Shown here piece after piece: positions 4,944 to 5,695 of a DNA stretch of 5,695 bases; the first letter of the stretch is position 1; the number at the start of each line of letters is the position of its first letter. Position numbers and translations under genes: made by a program. The stretch is from Chloroflexota bacterium (GTDB taxonomy: Bacteria; Chloroflexota; Anaerolineae; Promineifilales; Promineifilaceae), in contig QQUD01001010.1 in assembly GCA_008501785.1 (NCBI GenBank), forward strand, positions 1-5,695. Direction: 5' to 3'. The notes under the pieces are model-generated. The model saw only the letters and a program-made list of their open reading frames with translations. It searched no databases and had not been told where the DNA came from.

Positions 4944-5695
4944 TTATCTTTTTTCTATCGATTCAACAACGGCCGTTCCCGCCCAATACGCCACACCACG
5001 CAGCAGCGCCACACCTTCCGGTGCTGCACCATTCACGTTCGCGGTCGCCTGGTACGACTGACCATTCGCCGTCACCATCACTAAATCACCATGTGCAACA
5101 GATTGTGCTGCCGCATCCGATTCGTTCAAATAAAGCGTCGGCTGTGCCATCCGATCCGCCAATACTGGCGAATGGTTAATTAGTGTGCCCGGCGTGAACA
5201 AAGCAGCCGTGCGCACCAATTGCAAACCATCTTGTTTAGCAGCGTTGCCATCCAGCACTTCAAAATGCTCGATTTCAGCCGATTCTGCTTTCGCAGCCCA
5301 CTGCTGGCCGAGACCAGCCTTGTTTTCATAAGAGTTGCCGCCGTAGTACAAATCGTCGCCACCCACATCTGGGTACTGCTTTTCAACCCGAGCCAACGTA
5401 CGATAATCCATGCCCTTGTATTGCGGCACAGCGCGAGAAATATCGCGGAACACGAGGCTGGCGGCCAACGGTGGTTTGCCGGTGCCAACACGTTCACCAA
5501 TTTGGGTCAAAATCTGCCAATCGGGGCGACATTCGCCAAGTGGCTGAATGGCAGGATAGTATCGCTGCACGCGACGTTCACCGCTAGTAAACGTGCCATC
5601 CCGCTCTGCCCAACTTTGTGCTGGTAGTATGACATCGGCCATTTTAGCAGTCTCAGTTAGGAACAGTTCCTGCACCACCATGAAATCAAGTTGTC
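4944..5695 (-). CDS. nuoG: NADH-quinone oxidoreductase subunit G, C-terminal part (5' end outside window)
   Basis: This is the last 249 residues of NuoG, the large iron-sulfur subunit of the complex I peripheral arm, which carries electrons along the Fe-S chain between NADH and quinone. The frame is open to the window edge, so the first in-window ATG (5681) is internal. The fragment starts QLDFMVVQELFLTETAKMAD and continues VILPAQSWAERDGTF, the signature of molybdopterin-oxidoreductase-type NuoG (family knowledge: LDF-VVQ-FLTETAK-ADV-LPA). The last ~65 residues (QPTLYLNESDAA onward) look like the C-terminal beta-barrel domain of that superfamily. The family is not thought to bind molybdenum in complex I. 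The N-terminal Fe-S domains lie outside the window. The stop is TAA at 4946-4944, and a structured element begins 4 nt further on. A formate dehydrogenase-like or NAD-independent homologue would look similar here, but the downstream nuoH-L genes favour NuoG. Confidence 0.93.
   Translation of the reverse strand, partial: QLDFMVVQELFLTETAKMADVILPAQSWAERDGTFTSGERRVQRYYPAIQPLGECRPDWQILTQIGERVGTGKPPLAASLVFRDISRAVPQYKGMDYRTLARVEKQYPDVGGDDLYYGGNSYENKAGLGQQWAAKAESAEIEHFEVLDGNAAKQDGLQLVRTAALFTPGTLINHSPVLADRMAQPTLYLNESDAAAQSVAHGDLVMVTANGQSYQATANVNGAAPEGVALLRGVAYWAGTAVVESIEKR

Noticed and set aside
1..5695. A new multi-gene system, prophage, CRISPR array, tRNA or insertion sequence
   Set aside because: All sizeable coding sequence is accounted for by six collinear nuo genes. 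I saw no transposase, array-like repeat spacing or tRNA-like fold. The 68-nt element is the only candidate for mobile-derived sequence.

Overview
The window is a stretch of a bacterial nuo operon, encoding respiratory complex I (proton-translocating NADH:quinone oxidoreductase). All six genes are on the minus strand, so transcription runs from high to low coordinates: nuoG (3' part only) - nuoH - nuoI - nuoJ - nuoK - nuoL. The last bases of the window (22-1) hold what looks like the ribosome binding site of the next gene, probably nuoM. The order matches the classical 14-gene nuo operon.

NuoG belongs to the peripheral (hydrophilic) arm. NuoI carries two [4Fe-4S] clusters that pass electrons towards the quinone site. 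NuoH forms the membrane part of the quinone chamber. NuoJ and NuoK link that chamber to the antiporter-like pumps, of which NuoL is the most distal. The key ionisable residues of proton transfer are present in NuoK and NuoL, and both cysteine motifs of NuoI are complete, so every gene seen here appears functional.

Organism: base composition is moderate (roughly half GC by eye). NuoH has an extra basic loop, NuoL is long (761 aa) with a His-rich loop, and there is a structured GC-rich element between genes. My tentative reading is an environmental bacterium, possibly Chloroflexota (Anaerolineae-like). That placement is a weak inference from general resemblance; no taxonomic marker is present.

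The coding content is ordinary; the gaps between genes are not. (1) Between nuoK and nuoL, a strong Shine-Dalgarno sequence is 40 nt from the nuoL start, and a perfect 15-bp hairpin fills that gap so that folding would restore an 8-nt spacing. The same stretch can also be read as a 7-codon leader ORF. (2) Between nuoG and nuoH, a 68-nt element folds into an outer stem plus two hairpins that are near-exact inverted copies of each other with complementary loops. It is followed by a T-tract on the transcribed strand. (3) The palindromic decamer AACGGCCGTT occurs three times in coding sequence, always in the same codon frame. No mobile element, tRNA, CRISPR array or previously undescribed multi-gene system is visible.
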